The position numbers and the translations under genes are program-made. A DNA stretch of 6,499 bases from Sulfotelmatobacter sp049792875 (GTDB lineage: Bacteria > Acidobacteriota > Terriglobia > Terriglobales > Acidobacteriaceae): the NCBI GenBank assembly GCA_049792875.1, contig JBARBI010000214.1, positions 1-6,499 of the forward strand. The letters run 5' to 3'. The notes below the pieces were generated by a model. The model saw only the letters and a list, made by a program, of their open reading frames with translations, had not been told where the DNA came from and searched no databases. Below are positions 1-6,053 of the stretch, piece by piece (position 1 is the stretch's first letter; each line of letters starts with the position of its first letter).

Positions 1-1495
1 AGTTGATGTCGTTCATCTGCGGATTGTAGTAGGCATCCACCGTAGGAGCAGAGATATCCCATTCACCATGATCGACAGGTTTGCCGATTTTGTTGATGTC
101 GCGGTGGCTCTCGAACTGATGGGTGCGTTCTACGTTGCCGGCGAAATCGTCACGACCGATCTTCACTGAGCTGTAGTCGCGCCACTTGTCGGGATAGCCA
201 ATCTTGTTGCGGATTCCGGCCAGCTTGGTCAGCGCCTGCTGCTTGGTTTCCGGGCTCATCCAGTCGAGCGCGCGAATCCTCTGGCCCATGGCGTCCTCGA
301 TCCGCCGTACCATTTCGACCGTGCTCTGTTTGAGCTCGGGAGAGAAAACCTTGGCTACATATACCTGACCCAACGCCTCCCCCAGGTCATAGTCAACGTA
401 CTGCACGCAGCGCTTCCAGCGCGGCTGCATCTCTTTCGCGCCCCGCAAGTACTTGCGGTAGAACTCAAAATTTTCCTCGACGAACTTTGAAGAAAGATAT
501 GGAGACGACGTGTCGGCCACGTGGAACCGCAAGTAGGTCTTCCAGCTATCAATCGATTCGGAGGACAAGAGCCGGTTGAGTTCCTTAATGAACTCAGGCT
601 CATCGAGGTTGAGAATGGCAAAGTCCGGATATTGCATCTCGCGGTAATAAGCGACCCAGTCAAAGTTGGGCGCGAGCTGGACCAGATCGGCAACTTTCAT
701 TTTGTGAACCAGGTTGTGCGGGTCACGGCGTTCGACGCGAGTCAGCGAAGCCTTCGCCATGGCAGTTTCCAAACGCATGACGGTCTCGGCATTCTGCTTG
801 GCCGCGGCTGGGCTGTCGCCGATCAACTCGAATACCCTCTGCACGTGCTGCAAGTAGTGCTCGCGCGTTTCTTTCGACTTGGCGTCATCTTTGATGTAGT
901 AGTCCCGATCGGGCATGCCAAGGCCGCCCTGATCGACGTCAGCGATCACGCGCTCGGAATCATCCGGATCTTGGGTCGACCCAGCAGAGAACAGCATGGA
1001 ACTGGAGTAGGAATACCGGGAGTAGGTGGACTGCAGCCGTGCCACGAGGGGCGTGAGTTCCTTCGCAGACTTCACCTGCGCGATCGCATCGAGCTCGGGC
1101 TGAATCGCCGAGAGGCCTCGTTTCTCCACCGCGCCTTCGTCCATGCACGCCGCGTAGAAGTCGCCGATCTTCTGCGTCACGGCATTGCGTTGCGCATTCG
1201 GTTCGGCCGCCTGTTCGAGCATGCCGCGGAGGAAGATCAGATTGTCCTGATAGAGCTTGGCGTAGACTGACCATGAAGTCTGATCCGGCGGAATAGGATT
1301 GTTCTTCTGCCAGCCGCCGCAGGAATAGTGGTAGAGATCCACGCACGGGTCAATCGACTTGTCCATCGAGGAAATGTCGAGGCTGGGGCTGTAGGGCAGC
1401 ACAGGCTCGGTGGACGGTTGCGCGGATGGCGTTTGAGCAGTTCCCATCAGCGTTACGAGCAGAAATAACGGCAGGCACGCGGAGTATTTGTGCAT
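1..1495 (-). CDS. M13 family (neprilysin/PepO-like) metallopeptidase, exported, C-terminus cut by window edge
   Basis: This frame is open from the ATG at 1495 to the window edge (498 codons) with no stop, and I read it through line by line. The first 20 or so residues are a Sec-type signal peptide: MHKY, a hydrophobic run (LPLFLLVTLMG), then a possible cleavage site near GTA-Q. The mature start has the M13 N-domain hallmark CVDLYHYSCGGW (about residues 51-62), followed by NPIPPDQTSW. Near the edge is another family signature, NKIGKPVD then PTVDAYYNPQMNDIN, which in the family comes shortly before the catalytic domain. The zinc-binding HExxH and ExxxD motifs are therefore expected outside the window, with roughly 180-190 residues missing. 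Family members are zinc endopeptidases acting on peptides outside the cytoplasm, so a periplasmic location is inferred. A Shine-Dalgarno-like AAGGTG lies directly upstream of the ATG. Activity cannot be judged without the missing part. Confidence 0.93.
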   Translation of the reverse strand, partial: MHKYSACLPLFLLVTLMGTAQTPSAQPSTEPVLPYSPSLDISSMDKSIDPCVDLYHYSCGGWQKNNPIPPDQTSWSVYAKLYQDNLIFLRGMLEQAAEPNAQRNAVTQKIGDFYAACMDEGAVEKRGLSAIQPELDAIAQVKSAKELTPLVARLQSTYSRYSYSSSMLFSAGSTQDPDDSERVIADVDQGGLGMPDRDYYIKDDAKSKETREHYLQHVQRVFELIGDSPAAAKQNAETVMRLETAMAKASLTRVERRDPHNLVHKMKVADLVQLAPNFDWVAYYREMQYPDFAILNLDEPEFIKELNRLLSSESIDSWKTYLRFHVADTSSPYLSSKFVEENFEFYRKYLRGAKEMQPRWKRCVQYVDYDLGEALGQVYVAKVFSPELKQSTVEMVRRIEDAMGQRIRALDWMSPETKQQALTKLAGIRNKIGYPDKWRDYSSVKIGRDDFAGNVERTHQFESHRDINKIGKPVDHGEWDISAPTVDAYYNPQMNDIN

Positions 1496-1525
1496 ATTCA
1501 CCTTGGACGGGAATCGTCGGGAAAC

Positions 1526-1531
1526 GTTATA
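1526..1531 (-). promoter_or_regulatory. Candidate -10 box for the M13 peptidase gene
   Basis: The 104-base gap between the aconitase-family stop and the M13 start holds TATAAC on the minus strand, which would place the transcript start near 1519 and give a leader of about 24 bases containing the AAGGTG ribosome site. No good -35 hexamer is visible 16-18 bases upstream, so this is only a candidate. I see no convincing terminator for the upstream gene in this gap, and read-through is possible. Confidence 0.3.
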
Positions 1532-1599
1532 GGCAAATCATGGTACTGAACTGTTTGCCCGCCATCAATGGGGTCGCCTGCGCCGGGAGTTCCAGCTTT

Positions 1600-3651
1600 C
1601 TACGCACCCACCAGTTCCTTCTTCTCACTCGGTTCGTATTCCACGATGTACCCCGCCACCGCGCTCGCGGCCACCGTCAATGGTGACGCAAGGTACATTT
1701 GTCCCGGCCCACTGCGACCGGGGAAGTTGCGGTTCTGTGCACTGATCACAACCTGATCGGGACGCGTCGAGACTCCCGGCCCCGCATTGATGCACGCTCC
1801 ACAACTGGGCTCGATCACCTGTGCCCCGGACTTCTGGAAGACCTCGAGATATCCCTTGCGCAGACAATAGTCGCGCGTCTCCTGTGATCCGAACTGAATG
1901 TAGAACTTCACCGAATTGGCTACGCGCTTGCCGTGCTTCAACGCATCGGCGAGCACAAGGGCATACATATCCATGTCTTCATTCTTGCCGGCCGTGCAGG
2001 TGCCGCCGTAGGCGATCTCAACCGGAACCGGAGTATTCAACTCCCGCACATATTTGCCGTTCCCTGGATCGCCCGGGGTGGCTACCATCGGCGTGATCTC
2101 GGCCGCGTCGAGTTCGATCACGTGCGCGTAGTGCGCGCCAGGGTCGCTGTACAGGCCTTCGATCATCCCTTCAGCTTTCTTGCGATCCATACCGCGCCGT
2201 TCCACCAGGAAGTCCACGGCCTTCTTGTCTGGCGCGACGATGCCGGTGAACCCGCCGATCTCCGCCGCCATGTTGGTCATGGTGGCGCGCTCATCGACGC
2301 TCAATTCTTCGATCGCTTCGCCCGCATATTCCATCACCTTGGCCAGCGCCTTGCCGCTGCGCACGTAGTCCAGGCTCAGAATCTTCAAGATAAAGTCTTT
2401 CGCGGTCACATTGGGTTGCTTCTTGCCGCGGATCATGATGCGCACCGACTCGGGAACCTTCACCCGCACGTCTTTCGTGATCCAGGAATTGAAAACGTCA
2501 GTGGTGCCGATGCCGAAGGCCACGCAGCCGATCGCCCCGACGTGCGGCGTGTGCGAGTCAGAACCAATATTCAACTGTCCCGGCAACGCATAGCTTTCGA
2601 GCACGATCGAGTGGCAAATGCCCTCCGATCCTTTGCGATCGGTCAATTCGCCGTGCAGCCGAATGCCCTGCTTCTTAGCGAAATCCTGTTGCTTGAGCTT
2701 GAGTTGGGTCGCCAGGTCGAGCAAGCCGAGCTTCTTTTTCTCTTCGGAAATTACTTCGTCGAGAAACGTGAGGTGGTCGCGGAAGAACAGAATGCTCGAG
2801 GGATCGTTGACCTTCGCGTCTTTGCCGACATAGCGTTCGAAAAAGATCGCTGCCATGGGCGTGACGTACTCGTGGCTGAACCGCAGATCGGCCCGCGCAA
2901 ATCCCGTATCGCCCGGCTTGACCGATGGCACGCCAACTTCGCCCATTTCGTTGATCATGTGCCGAGCAAAGATCTTCTCCGCCAGAGTCATGGCCTGTGT
3001 GGAGCGGGCACTTTTGCCCGCGTCTTCGATCGAAGGCAAGAACACTTTCCCTTGCATGCGCGCCACATTAAACGGAAACAGCCCGCCATATTCAATCACC
3101 TGCCGCGTAATCTCGTCCTCCCCGGCCGTAAACTCGCTCAGGGCAATTTCTTCTCCGCGGCGAATTCGGTCGATCAGGGCAAAATTGGTCGAAGTCAGCA
3201 GCCCCAGGTTCTGGCAATTCTGCTTGTAGATGCGTTCAATGTTTTCGGCAATCACCACACCGATGCCAGCGCACATTTCGGCATACGGTGACTGCTCGCG
3301 GCTCGATCCCTTGCCGCGACGCTTCCCGCTCACCGCGCATACGAAGCCGCCGCGCTTCACGTCGCCGCGCCCGATCGGCATCACGTTACCGCATTTCAAC
3401 CCGAGATACGGAATCTCACCCAGCGTCTCGTCAAAATAAAAGCAATAGTGCGCCGGAGTAATCTCGTCAGTCGAAATGTCATCGCGTAGTTTGGGATTAT
3501 TCGCCGGATGGTTCGTATCCCAAGGCAGATCGTCGCCCGCCAGTTGCCTCTTGATGAGTTCCGGGTCTTCGGTAAGGAAAAGAATGCGTCCCTGCAGCCG
3601 GACTTTATCTGGCCGCTTTTCGATCTTGCGTTCCAAGAGTGAGTTGATCAC
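1600..3651 (-). CDS. Aconitase/isopropylmalate dehydratase superfamily hydro-lyase, swivel domain first
   Basis: This 683-residue cytoplasmic enzyme should catalyse stereospecific dehydration-rehydration of a hydroxy-tricarboxylate using a [4Fe-4S] cluster. Numbered from the GTG at 3651, the swivel (LeuD-like) domain comes first: DISTDEITPA (about 58-67) and the substrate-binding loop GKGSSREQ (113-120). The LeuC-like catalytic part follows: HGELTDRKG (333-341), SDSHTPH (364-370), and three candidate cluster cysteines, C552 in GGTCTAGK and C617/C620 in PSCGACINAG. The C-terminal NRNFPGR...YLASP is also typical of the superfamily. Swivel-before-catalytic order resembles AcnB, but the HEAT-like domain of AcnB is absent and the order is opposite to AcnA. 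The substrate is uncertain: citrate, homocitrate, isopropylmalate and 2-methylcitrate cannot be separated by eye. The frame stays open to an ATG at 3780, but those 43 extra codons overlap a promoter and look non-coding. The chosen GTG has only a weak AGG upstream, so the start is moderately sure. Confidence 0.9.
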   Translation of the reverse strand: MINSLLERKIEKRPDKVRLQGRILFLTEDPELIKRQLAGDDLPWDTNHPANNPKLRDDISTDEITPAHYCFYFDETLGEIPYLGLKCGNVMPIGRGDVKRGGFVCAVSGKRRGKGSSREQSPYAEMCAGIGVVIAENIERIYKQNCQNLGLLTSTNFALIDRIRRGEEIALSEFTAGEDEITRQVIEYGGLFPFNVARMQGKVFLPSIEDAGKSARSTQAMTLAEKIFARHMINEMGEVGVPSVKPGDTGFARADLRFSHEYVTPMAAIFFERYVGKDAKVNDPSSILFFRDHLTFLDEVISEEKKKLGLLDLATQLKLKQQDFAKKQGIRLHGELTDRKGSEGICHSIVLESYALPGQLNIGSDSHTPHVGAIGCVAFGIGTTDVFNSWITKDVRVKVPESVRIMIRGKKQPNVTAKDFILKILSLDYVRSGKALAKVMEYAGEAIEELSVDERATMTNMAAEIGGFTGIVAPDKKAVDFLVERRGMDRKKAEGMIEGLYSDPGAHYAHVIELDAAEITPMVATPGDPGNGKYVRELNTPVPVEIAYGGTCTAGKNEDMDMYALVLADALKHGKRVANSVKFYIQFGSQETRDYCLRKGYLEVFQKSGAQVIEPSCGACINAGPGVSTRPDQVVISAQNRNFPGRSGPGQMYLASPLTVAASAVAGYIVEYEPSEKKELVGA

Positions 3652-3681
3652 GGTGAGCCTGGGGTACGTCTGAATTGGCCG

Positions 3682-3694
3682 CGTCCTTAGGACG
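3682..3694. promoter_or_regulatory. Small palindrome in the aconitase-family leader
   Basis: CGTCCT and AGGACG form perfect 6-base arms around a single central base. The site lies about 16-28 bases downstream of the predicted transcript start and 31 bases upstream of the chosen GTG. Its position would suit a repressor operator, but a 13-base palindrome can occur by chance and I know no regulator for it. Confidence 0.3.
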
Positions 3695-3716
3695 GAGCGG
3701 TGTTCCCACACTCGCC

Positions 3717-3722
3717 ATTGTA
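3717..3722 (-). promoter_or_regulatory. Extended -10 promoter for the aconitase-family gene
   Basis: The minus strand reads TTGTTACAAT, a TACAAT -10 hexamer preceded by TG plus one base, which is the extended -10 arrangement. It predicts a transcript start near 3710 and a leader of about 59 bases to the GTG at 3651. No good -35 is seen, which extended -10 promoters tolerate. It lies downstream of the ATG at 3780, so it argues against that longer start. Confidence 0.5.
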
Positions 3723-3773
3723 ACAAGGCAAGAGTCGCCAGTAGGGCATGCGATGAGCTCGTTGCGTAAAATG

Positions 3774-3794
3774 TCACCACTCGTCTAGTGGTGA
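3774..3794 (-). terminator. Terminator-like hairpin overlapping the DUF1684 stop codon
   Basis: TCACCACT and AGTGGTGA make a perfect 8-bp stem with a 5-base loop. On the minus strand the hairpin is followed by CATTTTACG, a short U-rich run. The TAG stop of the DUF1684 gene (3785-3787) lies inside the hairpin. The U run is weak, so termination may be partial. It would separate the phosphatase/DUF1684 transcript from the aconitase-family gene. Confidence 0.5.
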
Positions 3795-4696
3795 GCGTGC
3801 GCAGCCTTGTCGAACTTCTCGCCCGCCGGGATCGCCATGGTCAGTCGGTTCACCTTCGGCGCCAGCGGACACGTAGCATACGGAGTAACAGCGCACGGAG
3901 GATTGTAGGCACGGTTGAAATCGAGCACGACATGGCCATCCACGACCGCCCCAGTGTCGAGAAAACGGCCGCCGGGATAAGTATCGTTCTTCGCAGTCAG
4001 ATCGTTGAATACGAAAAACAGCCCAGCCTTGGCATCGCCTCCAATGGCGGTAAGCTTCAACTCCTGGCCGTTCACCTTGAACACCGCTACCCCCGGCGCC
4101 GGTTCCGCCGAAACGTCACCCAAAACGTTGGGAACTTCGACCTTAGCCTTGCCATCGGAGGGAACCCACGTCGCTGTGACGCGATAATTGAGGTCGAGCG
4201 GGAAAAACATCATTCCCTTAAAATTGCGCGCCGCCGCGCTGTCCGTATCGCGCACTCGAATTCCCACTCGTTCGCCGCGCACGATGGCGTGAAAGCGCAG
4301 CGTCCCCATCTCGACGCGGGTTACGTGCTCAGAAGTGTCCGGATCAAGACGCGCACTGGTCACTGGCTTCCCCGCAATCGTGGCATGCGCGTCCGTCTGC
4401 AGCTTGAGCGTAACCTCTTTCCCAGTCAGATCGAATTCGCCGGCGTGCGCCGGACCGTTGGGGAACACGATCTGGTTCGACGCTTCGCTGCCGAACGTAT
4501 TCGCTCCCGGCTTGAGCCAGAATAGGCCGGCCAGCGACAACCAGTTCTCCTTCAAATCCGCGGTCTGGTCTTCCTTCCACTTTTCAAAGGAATGTATGTA
4601 AGAGGCATCGGGGGCCTCCGGTGACGTCGCGCCCAAAACGACCAGCGCAGACGTAAGGAGCGCGACCGCGACTAGCAACCTGGTGCTCCGATTCAT
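3785..4696 (-). CDS. Exported DUF1684 (COG3358-like) protein of unknown function
   Basis: From the ATG at 4696 this is 303 residues. It opens with a signal peptide: MNRSTR, a hydrophobic stretch at about 7-22, and a plausible cleavage after LGA (21-23), so it is probably periplasmic. The DUF1684 hallmarks are visible: GLFWLKPGANTFGS (57-70), NDTYPGGRFLDTG (237-249), then DFNRAYNPPCAVTPYATC (259-276) with two cysteines, and IPAGEK (289-294). The molecular function of the family is not known to me. The frame stays open to a GTG at 4738, next to the phosphatase stop, but those 14 extra residues would sit ahead of the signal peptide. A GGAGGA site 11 bases before the ATG favours the shorter form, though that spacing is a little long. 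The protein ends in AHAHH, and these codons form part of the terminator-like hairpin, so the His-rich tail may reflect RNA structure rather than metal binding. Confidence 0.87.
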   Translation of the reverse strand: MNRSTRLLVAVALLTSALVVLGATSPEAPDASYIHSFEKWKEDQTADLKENWLSLAGLFWLKPGANTFGSEASNQIVFPNGPAHAGEFDLTGKEVTLKLQTDAHATIAGKPVTSARLDPDTSEHVTRVEMGTLRFHAIVRGERVGIRVRDTDSAAARNFKGMMFFPLDLNYRVTATWVPSDGKAKVEVPNVLGDVSAEPAPGVAVFKVNGQELKLTAIGGDAKAGLFFVFNDLTAKNDTYPGGRFLDTGAVVDGHVVLDFNRAYNPPCAVTPYATCPLAPKVNRLTMAIPAGEKFDKAAHAHH

Positions 4697-4739
4697 CTTC
4701 TGATTTGTCCTCCAAGTCCTGACGTGCGCTCGCTTCACA

Positions 4740-5591
4740 CTATCGCCTGTATTCGGTCGGTTCAGGCAGGGGAGTCAGCCCTCGCCCCGCGAAAATTTCC
4801 TGGAATTCGTGTAACAACGCGTCGTGCACCAAGCCATTCGAGGCCAGCGTCTCGCGGCTGTCGATTTCAAACGGGGATCCGTCGAAGCGGCTTACCTTGC
4901 CGCCGGCTTGCTCCACGACGAGCACGCCCGCGGCCGTATCCCAGGGATTGAGATTGAATTCCCAGAACCCATCGAAACGTCCGCAGGCCACATTACACAA
5001 ATCGAGTGCAGCGGATCCGGCGCGTCGGACCCCATGCGTGCGCAGCGTGATCTGATGATAGAAGTGGATGTTCGGATTCTGGTGCCGCTTTTGGCTGGGA
5101 AAACCGGTCGCCAACAAGCATTCCTTCAACTGCGTGGCTTTCGAAACGTGAATGGCCTTGCCGTTGAGATGCGCTCCTCTTCCCTGCTCGGCGGTAAACA
5201 ATTCGTCGCGCGTCGGATCGTAGACCACTCCAGCGACGCGGTTCCCCCGATCCAATGTCCGGTGCTCCAGAGCCATGGACACGCAGAACACGGGATATCC
5301 GTGGGCAAAATTGGTGGTGCCATCCAGTGGATCGACGTACCAGCGATAGTCGCCGCCTCGATCATTCAGTCCCTGCTCTTCGCCGAGCACGTCATGCGAT
5401 GGAAACTGCTGGCTTATGCGCTCTCGGATCAGAGCCTCGGCCGCTCGGTCCGCCGCCGTCACCAGATCAGCATCGCCCTTGTATTCAATCTTCAGTCCCT
5501 GATGGAAATACTGCAGGAGCAGTGCGCCCGCCTCCCGCGCGATGGCAGACATGGCGGGTAGAAAGCTCTCGGGATCAGTGGGAACAGGCAT
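4740..5591 (-). CDS. suhB: Inositol-1-monophosphatase family phosphatase (SuhB-like)
   Basis: This 283-residue protein is close to the family's usual length and belongs to the Mg2+-dependent, lithium-sensitive phosphatases that release phosphate from myo-inositol 1-phosphate and related sugar phosphates in the cytoplasm. The metal-binding residues are all visible: E71/E72 in LGEEQG, the DPLDGT motif at 87-92, and WDTAAG from W217 with D218. The substrate-recognition region is also typical of inositol monophosphatases: AGSAALDLC (191-199) and E211 in GFWEFNLNPWD. Cysteine-cysteine signatures of CysQ or fructose bisphosphatase are not evident, but CysQ-like or histidinol-phosphatase activity cannot be excluded. 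SuhB in E. coli also has a role in ribosomal RNA antitermination; that is family knowledge and not shown here. The ATG at 5591 has no clear Shine-Dalgarno site. The gene lies 74 bases after the hfq-like gene and 43 bases before DUF1684, in the same direction. Confidence 0.93.
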   Translation of the reverse strand: MPVPTDPESFLPAMSAIAREAGALLLQYFHQGLKIEYKGDADLVTAADRAAEALIRERISQQFPSHDVLGEEQGLNDRGGDYRWYVDPLDGTTNFAHGYPVFCVSMALEHRTLDRGNRVAGVVYDPTRDELFTAEQGRGAHLNGKAIHVSKATQLKECLLATGFPSQKRHQNPNIHFYHQITLRTHGVRRAGSAALDLCNVACGRFDGFWEFNLNPWDTAAGVLVVEQAGGKVSRFDGSPFEIDSRETLASNGLVHDALLHEFQEIFAGRGLTPLPEPTEYRR

Positions 5592-5665
5592 GATTTGAGG
5601 ACGTCAGACGTCAGATCTCGGCCCCCCAGCCTCGACTTGACTGAAGTCTGAGGCCAAGGCCGCTC
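5592..5665. repeat. Short repeats in the gap between hfq-like and phosphatase genes
   Basis: The 74-base gap contains a tandem GACGTCA GACGTCA (5600-5613), a GACTT/AAGTC inverted pair (5634-5648), a GGCC-AA-GGCC palindrome (5652-5661), and a TCAGAC/GTCTGA pair joining the first two clusters. The variations on GTCAGA and AGTCTGA give it the look of a dispersed intergenic repeat, but only this one copy is in the window. No promoter or intrinsic terminator is convincing. Confidence 0.4.
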
Positions 5666-5941
5666 CTATTTCCGTTTTCCGCCATCCTCCGCGATGTACA
5701 TGATCTCGTGCTTGAAGATAAAAAGATTGGGCGCACCCTCACGTGTCAGGCGCACCATGTTCTTGTCGTAATACTCGATCCAGCCGCGGACGACTTGACC
5801 ATCCATGAGCTTGACCGAGACCGGTTTCTGCTTTTCCCCCAGCGATTTGAGGAACGCAGCTTCCTCGAAGGTGTCTTCCGGAGGAGGCGTCCGGCTGCGC
5901 TTGGCGGCATTGGGATTTCCTTGTGGAGCGCGAAACGACAT
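5666..5941 (-). CDS. hfq: Small Hfq/Sm-like RNA-binding protein
   Basis: This is 91 residues from the ATG at 5941. The Hfq/Sm fold pattern is visible at about 30-83: FLKSL, then the Sm1 stretch PVSVKLMDGQVVRGWIEYYD (40-59), then Sm2 NLFIFKHEIMYI (72-83). FKH matches the YKH of E. coli Hfq, whose Lys56 and His57 line the proximal RNA pore. Hfq forms hexamers that bind U-rich and A-rich RNA. Several familiar contact positions differ in my by-eye alignment: Gln8 to E27, Asp9 to A28, Tyr25 to K44, Lys31 to V50, Gln41 to K60. There are about two extra residues before Sm2. The basic, proline-rich N-terminus (1-22) is longer than in E. coli, and the C-terminal tail is very short (EDGGKRK). The frame stays open upstream to 6130, but that part crosses the promoter and antisense gene and lacks protein character. 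There is no Shine-Dalgarno site; a -10 box lies 6 bases before the ATG. Confidence 0.8.
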   Translation of the reverse strand: MSFRAPQGNPNAAKRSRTPPPEDTFEEAAFLKSLGEKQKPVSVKLMDGQVVRGWIEYYDKNMVRLTREGAPNLFIFKHEIMYIAEDGGKRK

Positions 5942-5947
5942 GCAGGC

Positions 5948-5953
5948 ATTGTA
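5948..5953 (-). promoter_or_regulatory. Candidate -10 box giving a leaderless hfq-like mRNA
   Basis: The minus strand reads TACAAT, six bases, then ATG. With standard -10 to start spacing the first transcribed base is the A of the ATG at 5941, so the mRNA would have no leader. This fits the lack of a Shine-Dalgarno site. No canonical -35 hexamer is seen at 16-18 bases. Confidence 0.5.
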
Positions 5954-5973
5954 CACAAAGCGCCGGGTGCGAT

Positions 5974-6007
5974 CCCGCGAACGGCGACAAGCGCCGTAGC
6001 ACGCGGG
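5974..6007. promoter_or_regulatory. Nested GC-rich dyad between the divergent promoters
   Basis: Two inverted pairs are nested: CCCGCG (5974-5979) with CGCGGG (6002-6007), and inside them ACGGCG (5981-5986) with CGCCGT (5992-5997) around ACAAG. The dyad lies in the -35 and spacer region of the plus-strand promoter, which has no recognisable -35. It could be a protein-binding site, but GC-rich sequence yields such pairs easily. Confidence 0.4.
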
Positions 6008-6009
6008 CG

Positions 6010-6015
6010 TACAAT
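6010..6015 (+). promoter_or_regulatory. Candidate -10 box for the small exported protein gene
   Basis: TACAAT lies 38 bases before the GTG start and predicts a transcript start at about 6021-6022, with a leader of about 32 bases that contains the strong AGGAGG ribosome site (6042-6047). No canonical -35 is present, so an activator or another sigma factor could be needed. Confidence 0.5.
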
Positions 6016-6053
6016 GCCTGAAAAAGATTCGCTCTTCCGGCAGGAGGCGTACC

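Larger units (their letters stand above)
5943..6020. repeat. 12-bp perfect inverted repeat spanning the divergent promoter region
   Basis: CAGGCATTGTAC (5943-5954) and GTACAATGCCTG (6009-6020) are exact reverse complements, with 54 bases between them and centres 66 bases apart. Each arm carries a TACAAT hexamer reading outward, towards the hfq-like gene on the minus strand and towards the small exported protein on the plus strand, followed by GCCTG in both cases. A 12-base exact match placed at both candidate -10 boxes is unlikely to be chance, although the -10 consensus itself accounts for part of the similarity. Confidence 0.8.

Noticed and set aside
521..1270. A 249-codon plus-strand open frame
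   Set aside because: It is the exact antisense of the M13 peptidase frame, which carries a signal peptide and family signatures.
1496..1599. Possible terminator between the aconitase-family and M13 genes
   Set aside because: Only a CCAT-ATGG mini-palindrome with a two-base loop is present, and there is no stem followed by a T run.
1933..3291. A 452-codon plus-strand open frame
   Set aside because: It is antisense to the aconitase-family gene, whose catalytic motifs are unmistakable on the minus strand. The frame's translation shows no recognisable motif and is a codon-bias shadow.
3788..4525. A 245-codon plus-strand open frame
   Set aside because: It lies opposite the DUF1684 gene, is Arg/His-rich, has no motifs, and has a poor start context.
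4824..5561. A 245-codon plus-strand open frame
   Set aside because: It is antisense to the phosphatase gene, which has all its metal-binding motifs.
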